Assembly: GCA_028689145.1 (NCBI GenBank)
Contig: JAQTWT010000001.1
Span: forward strand, 395,821-459,820
Origin: Gallionella sp.
GTDB lineage: Bacteria; Pseudomonadota; Gammaproteobacteria; Burkholderiales; Gallionellaceae
Reading direction: 5' to 3'
Length of the DNA stretch: 64,000 nt
Positions 63,893 to 64,000 of this stretch are shown here, in pieces. The notes under the pieces are model-generated. The model made no database searches. It was not told where the DNA came from and was given only the letters and a program-made list of their open reading frames with translations. The translations under genes were made by a program, and so were the position numbers. The number at the start of each line of letters is the position of its first letter. Positions within the stretch are counted from its first letter, which is position 1.

Positions 63893-64000
63893 AGTCTGAC
63901 GATGACCTACTTTCACATGGGTAATCCACACTATCATCGGCGCGGAGTCGTTTCACTGTCCTGTTCGGGATGGGAAGGAGTGGGACCAACTCGCTATGGT
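63893..64000 (-). rRNA. rrf: 5S ribosomal RNA (partial, 5' end outside window)
   Basis: Read on the minus strand, the segment gives ACCATAGCGAGTTGGTCCCA, TCCCATCCCGAACAGGAC and GAAAGTAGGTCATCGTCAGA, the conserved body of proteobacterial 5S rRNA. The 5' end lies past the window edge, so the rest of an rRNA operon should lie to the right, transcribed leftward. Confidence 0.95.

Noticed and set aside
1..64000. CRISPR array
   Set aside because: No regularly spaced identical repeats with unique spacers were found; all repeats seen are inverted, dispersed or short tandem.

Overview
The window looks like a chromosomal segment of a Betaproteobacterium of about 55% G+C. Gene order supports this: lptD-surA-pdxA-rsmA, amgK-murU-pepP, gpmI-envC-ctpA, pcm-tolC and a spc/alpha ribosomal block. 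The c-type cytochromes at the right end, including a multihaem/b-type fusion, would suit a metal- or sulfur-cycling member such as the Gallionellaceae. That last placement is inference; the sequence alone does not prove it.

Layout. 1-1.5 kb: an A+T-richer accessory fragment with a truncated reading frame and two small membrane-protein genes of unknown function. 1.6-9.3 kb: glycerol-phosphate metabolism (GDPD phosphodiesterase, GlpD, FGGY kinase) coupled to the helicase gene hrpA. 9.6-18.7 kb: a tiny membrane protein, a PilZ protein, a Sel1-repeat protein and a translationally coupled MSHA-like pilus/secretion operon (ATPase, platform protein, PilM/N-, PilO- and PilP-like proteins, two related pseudopilins). 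18.8-23.2 kb: a YajR-like transporter, ssb, a Sad-type aldehyde dehydrogenase and cysK. 23.4-32.4 kb: on the minus strand, rplN through rplQ with its own promoter; the S10 cluster normally found upstream is absent and tolC sits there instead. 32.4-46.2 kb: envelope biogenesis and cell-wall recycling (tolC, pcm-like gene, esterase, tRNA-Arg, lytic transglycosylase, RMD1 protein, rsmA, pdxA, surA, lptD, amgK, murU, pepP). 46.2-53.5 kb: a rhodanese, an orphan DnaJ-type zinc-finger protein, and an RND efflux operon with a YgaP-like DUF2892 protein and a YgaV/BigR-like ArsR regulator. 53.7-59.2 kb: gpmI-envC-ctpA and a Ser/Thr kinase. 59.3-63.4 kb: three cytochrome c genes. The right edge cuts into a 5S rRNA gene read on the minus strand, so an rRNA operon lies just outside.

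The most informative signals are these. (1) An identical palindromic operator, ATATTAG-N6-CTAATAT, lies both over the RND-operon promoter next to the ArsR gene and upstream of tolC 19 kb away, implying one regulon for a complete tripartite pump. (2) A CbcL-like fusion of nine haem c motifs to a six-helix b-type cytochrome sits beside a four-haem lipoprotein and a monohaem cytochrome. (3) The window is full of short mobile repeats: several unrelated elements of about 120-160 bp with terminal inverted repeats, a G-rich hairpin family that has entered two genes in frame, and a small palindrome that supplies the stop codons of infA and pdxA. (4) A 7-bp tandem repeat lies inside murU.
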